In this document: in pieces, positions 7,001-7,352 of the stretch | Layout of the letters: every line of letters starts with the position of its first letter | Position numbering within the stretch: the first letter of the stretch is position 1 | Assembly: GCA_030018745.1 (NCBI GenBank) | Contig: JASEHB010000117.1 | Location: forward strand, 1-7,352 | Length of the DNA: 7,352 bases | Direction: 5' to 3' | Source of the DNA: Desulfatibacillaceae bacterium | GTDB lineage: Bacteria; Desulfobacterota; Desulfobacteria; Desulfobacterales; Desulfatibacillaceae | Made by a program: the position numbers and the translations under genes | The notes under the pieces: model-generated | Seen by the model: the letters and a program-made list of their open reading frames with translations, nothing else | Told to the model about the DNA's origin: nothing | Database searches by the model: none

Positions 7001-7352
7001 TAAGGCCAGATGACTGGCTTGTTGCAGTGCGGGAGCGGGCCTGGGAAACAAAAACGCCCTCGCCGTTTGTACCTACCCACAGGTAATCAGAGGAATCATC
7101 GGGAAGAACCGTAAGCACCGCCGCATCAATCTCCAGCAGGCCGAAAACCTCCCTTATATTGTCGCTGTTCCAGTTCTGGCCCCAGTCAAAGCTGCGGTAG
7201 AGGTTGCCGCTGCCGCCGTAGCCAGTTGCTGCCCACACAAGGCCGGGATATGTCGGGTCTGCTGCAACGGCGTTCACATAAGGGTCAATCCAGTTCTGGC
7301 CCGCCTCTGTGGAAGAGCGGCTCACGGAAACCCAGCTTGTTCCTGAATTCGT
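1020..7352 (-). CDS. Giant modular Ig-like/beta-propeller surface protein, N-terminus outside the window
   Basis: One frame runs open from the right edge to the TAA at 1022-1020, giving 2110 residues in the window. Residues here are numbered from the GTG at 7325. That GTG is not the real start: nine more codons upstream (TNSGTSWVS) continue an Asp-box motif that aligns with the second copy. Order: propeller 1 (to about 450), unknown module 1 (451-565), eight Big_1/invasin-like Ig domains (580-1418), propeller 2 (1419-1934), unknown module 2 (1935-2101). Asp-box-like motifs include YRSFDWGQNW (43), STNGGLDW (149), STSGGADW (1443) and YRSFNGGATW (1495). Only five cysteines are present (252, 560, 567, 1889, 1936). 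I see no catalytic motif, membrane segment, sortase motif or autotransporter barrel. Known relatives of such mosaics are adhesins and extracellular filament proteins, so a surface or secreted role is likely. Substrate and partners are unknown. Confidence 0.9.
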   Translation of the reverse strand, partial: TNSGTSWVSVSRSSTEAGQNWIDPYVNAVAADPTYPGLVWAATGYGGSGNLYRSFDWGQNWNSDNIREVFGLLEIDAAVLTVLPDDSSDYLWVGTNGEGVFVSQARSRTATSQSSGLTFTQATGLGLGRVVNDIVKVSGTSGANARLYAATATGLWASTNGGLDWVRFADSFSGANIRTLAVYNPNPGGPAAADIIYAGTLESGVWIWDNINKWRPFRNGMGNGLRATKPVLAAGGVGTGTVSAVGVNYPTTQTQTWELVCVAENPAQFSVTGSVSGPLAANATEGVLFADAAAGIDFTVIGGETPFALGDTFTFDTIRDPGNNIQDIVLDLGTPNNNNKLYAATYFYGALEPHPVGAVYVLDLAAGGLPAGTPWSMASTGLPQYEPPDDKTLFAQHTLAFDNPANPARIFVGGQGINLYRATDSIAGTNLSTGTLGWQASKSGLTNLLMARRTVLMSGDVTIRNLTQRARPSAPGSGSVTYDYEWFIEDSNGNPPIAGSELWIKYYKYNDEGVAEIVEEFLYEGYGDVLRNRGTWRDKNDRSTRIPFRLSPTFGNGVDYAEIVFNAACNAEAPGCAGKSLIQPIPFLAGEVVLNADKLQVPVGGASFTTITARVTNVDGSEVADGSAVTFYADDGFPLVATALTANGEASFTLTTSNTAGDVDVIAIYEGSRSNTLKIKFTPDIVDSVSASADPATLSADGASKSDIVARVRDQYGNTVADGTRVTFALEGPSGPVGQPFVDYTYNGEAGVRMTASQEPGAYTVTVTASSGGLTRTTLVNLTLTPENIAVLNLTNGAGQTNFSMVADGTSYVTLVAKVYNTAGIPVADGTQVNFAATAGYLVSAGGPRNYFTTTVNGEARVRLYSPPTIGDAVITASSGGVQNSVFVSFVPGEVAQITMSANPGSLLANGTTTSLITLLARDAQGNPVADGSTTLVYSLPSSDYGTLNIYEGSPVGGQTSFTYRSPSAVPGGSNQAVITARATNQVTGTVSINLTGPQIGAVALSADPSSLPADGASQATIFAEVSLVAGGPAPDGQIVRFSIVGGGGTLSSTEVQTGGGFALTRLTSSADHDFAIIRAEAGGRTDELKVAYKQGEIKVSVIPDFVLANQERNAQVRVEVKDANGLPVVGEEIYFTLSNTAMGEFSPYSVVTVDVGGVGYAETTLIPGTIGGTVKIRATWKVDPLDSDQDVVGEVDFIIATPPASIEMADLGEGNPNPNPASISVRGTGGRSTSIIVFDVKDATNKLVADGYRINFTLETGPNGGESIIPLYAYTKGGQVSTTLRSGLKSGSVSIRATYHQDTDVTTAANQVAIDNGPPVGEEFGIFATYNNISGWHISNLEDPIGVIIADIYGQAIPDNTAVSFKTYNTGGAFPVPSSAGTTNGVAMLPLRSGTVQPIEGFVSVTGEVNNGGRTTRVTSFSVVPRQYLGDPGNDDDIIYIGTNGGGPYLSTSGGADWTTIGRSSVLLSQNWVSPYVNDIAVDPDDPSLVFAATGFAGQGAIYRSFNGGATWNSDNTEEVFGAMRANPFVYDDTLGGGPVLFNSLSVGVSKILLDKYSDWAWVGSDGQGLHYTEDTTEIPTFIKPGLRFRQTADTLAGGKVITDIKKWMDPANAGSTGTAVVYAGTLDGVYVSITSGVGGWTRVGSPFAGSKVNVLELYPDRSGPARDVLYIGTQETGFWFTEGVPGNPGNSYNNWTNLNTGLGKGLRATTPFLNFYSKGNGVIETVDVFKDTKTEDWELTFVEPGGYFNLVGSVSGPQALTATVGQVYEIPGVLRFTVKAGQVPFANGDKFTFSTVRDPGRNIVALLHDSVNQYLYAATEFFGPIEGHSVGNLYALKLDAAGQPIPHAGDLAPRWIEVNTGLPEFDPPTDTSLFAIRSLAFTYDALGNPTAILAGCEGIHLYKATQGVGGTDLSTATLSWLPSDFALGNVIMGRRPVLFSGVCNLKMAKGTESYLGGSGLVQLAPASPSLINAGTETTADGTAFRFADVEFYWYVEDINGNPPIEESKMEMDVWEFDDQGNLVYARTETIILYPDSLVNVGTWRDKNDVSTNFPFYQRVRFQNIKGGIGKVVLRFVPGTHRDMITGDLVAPGSSGGTQEYAISGATYW
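1023..1523 (-). repeat. Unknown 'GTWRDKND' module, copy 2, with the protein C-terminus
   Basis: Residues 1935-2101 repeat the module after propeller 2: FYWYVEDINGNPPI (1984-1997), DVWEFDDQGNL, GTWRDKND (2034-2041) then ST and a PF strand, and a final strand KVVLRFV. It has about 25 extra residues at its start (a G/S/A-rich stretch) and a tail of about 30 residues ending SGATYW just before the stop. No sortase signal, membrane anchor or recognised secretion domain is visible at this C-terminus. Confidence 0.6.
1524..3071 (-). repeat. Propeller module, copy 2 (Asp-box/BNR-like)
   Basis: Residues 1419-1934 repeat the propeller seen at the other end. All seven blades can be traced: IIYIGTNGGGPYLSTSGG (1430), LVFAATGFAGQG (1481), WAWVGSDGQG (1552), VVYAGTLDGVYVS (1613), VLYIGTQETGFWF (1661), YLYAATEFFG (1807) and AILAGCEGIHLY (1884). 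In my hand alignment, residues 11-64 and 1463-1516 are identical at 32 of 54 positions. The two copies stay collinear to the ends RRTVLMSG (443) and RRPVLFSG (1927). The copies are clearly homologous but diverged. Cysteines 1889 and 1936 occur only in or beside this copy. Confidence 0.75.
1944..2195 (-). repeat. Insert domain in propeller 2, phage decoration-protein-like
   Basis: Residues 1711-1794 match the insert of propeller 1: KGNGVIETVDV, EDWELTFV, FNLVGSVSGP, TATVGQVYEIPG, LRFTVKAGQVPFANGD, KFTFSTV. The shared GSVSGP, the F-T-V strand and the PFA-x-GD-x-FTF run are strong matches, and both copies are followed by RDPG-x-NI. It lies between the fifth and sixth blades, as in copy 1, so it was present before the duplication or moved with it. 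Confidence 0.5.
3072..5588 (-). repeat. Array of eight Big_1/invasin-like Ig domains
   Basis: Residues 580-1418 form eight units of about 94-114 residues, with approximate ends at 5588-5307, 5306-4995, 4994-4671, 4670-4359, 4358-4062, 4061-3744, 3743-3402 and 3401-3072. The hallmark is V-A-D-G-x-x-V-x-F after an A-x-V-x-D-x-x-G-x strand. It is clear at 614 (unit 1), 711 (2), 818 (3), 920 (4) and 1240 (7), altered to A-P-D-G in unit 5 and I-P-D-N in unit 8, and replaced by V-V-G-E in unit 6. Later strands have N-G-E-A or G-G-x and an A-x-I-T-A-x-S-G-G strand. Such arrays form extended stalks in intimin/invasin-like and other bacterial surface proteins. Here the stalk separates two propeller blocks. 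Confidence 0.85.
5631..5975 (-). repeat. Unknown 'GTWRDKND' module, copy 1
   Basis: Residues 451-565 follow propeller 1. Conserved landmarks shared with copy 2 are YEWFIEDSNGNPPI (475-488), an acidic beta stretch with KYYKYNDEG, GTWRDKND (525-532) followed by ST and an F-R strand, and a final strand EIVFN. The charged, aromatic beta pattern suggests a small sandwich, but I do not recognise the family. Cysteines 560 and 567 at its end could form a short disulfide loop, and copy 2 lacks them. It always directly follows a propeller here, so it may cap or orient it. Confidence 0.6.
5976..7352 (-). repeat. Propeller module, copy 1 (Asp-box/BNR-like), 5' end cut
   Basis: This covers the nine edge residues plus residues 1-450. 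Blade-like units recur, each with a hydrophobic strand followed by Y-A-A-T or Y-A-G-T and then a degenerate Asp box (S-x-N/D-x-G-x-x-W): LVWAATG (29), YLWVGTNGEG (81), LYAATATGLWASTNGG (138), IIYAGTLESGVW (186), LYAATYFYG (332), IFVGGQGINLY (401). Six blades are visible. The end of a seventh (SGTSWVS) lies at the window edge, which fits a seven-bladed fold. Asp-box propellers occur in sialidases, Vps10-type receptors and many secreted proteins. No sialidase active-site set is evident, so the role is probably binding or structural. Confidence 0.7.
6390..6641 (-). repeat. Insert domain in propeller 1, phage decoration-protein-like
   Basis: Residues 229-312 interrupt the blade series. The pattern is GTGTVSAVGV, then QTWELVCV, FSVTGSVSGP, a short segment, IDFTVIGG, then PFALGDTFTF. 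This series (G-x-G-T-V, a T-W-E-L-x-C strand, F-x-V-x-G-x-x-x-G, F-T-V-x-x-G, F-A-x-GD-x-F-T) resembles, from memory, a beta-sandwich repeat in phage head-decoration-type proteins. The same element sits at the equivalent place in propeller 2. The resemblance is my inference; the paired occurrence is seen directly. Confidence 0.5.

Noticed and set aside
5976..7352. Sialidase function for the propellers based on the Asp-box motifs
   Set aside because: Asp boxes are structural and occur in many non-enzymes. I see no arginine triad or other sialidase active-site set.

Overview
The window holds two genes, both on the minus strand and both cut by the window edges. There is no sign of tRNA, rRNA, CRISPR or insertion sequences. 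The base composition is in the GC mid-50s by eye. The LysM protein carries the 'NPHWIYPG' signature that I associate with Desulfobacterota/Geobacter-type LysM proteins. Together these suggest a Gram-negative, Desulfobacterota-like (deltaproteobacterial) bacterium. That placement is an inference from style, not proof.

Layout, read in the direction of transcription (right to left). From 7352 to 1020 there is one uninterrupted reading frame of 2110 residues, open at the right edge, so the true N-terminus lies outside the window. It encodes a giant modular protein with the order propeller (Asp-box/BNR-like) - unknown 'GTWRDKND' module - eight Big_1/invasin-like Ig domains - second propeller - second 'GTWRDKND' module - stop. 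The propeller-plus-module block is therefore duplicated on either side of the Ig stalk. Each propeller copy also contains the same extra beta-rich insert at the same place. An intergenic stretch (1019-918) contains a strong perfect hairpin. From 917 to the left edge lies the start and most of a secreted LysM protein: signal peptide, LysM, then three beta-rich repeats of the 'VVYI...GD' kind.

The two genes are co-directional and about 100 bases apart, so they may be co-transcribed. The LysM protein is predicted to be periplasmic and peptidoglycan-binding. The giant protein looks like an extracellular or surface adhesin/filament-type protein. A functional link between the two is possible but not shown. 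The best candidates for something undescribed are the duplicated block architecture, the conserved unknown module and the phage-decoration-like insert inside each propeller. I see no evidence for an enzymatic or defence system.
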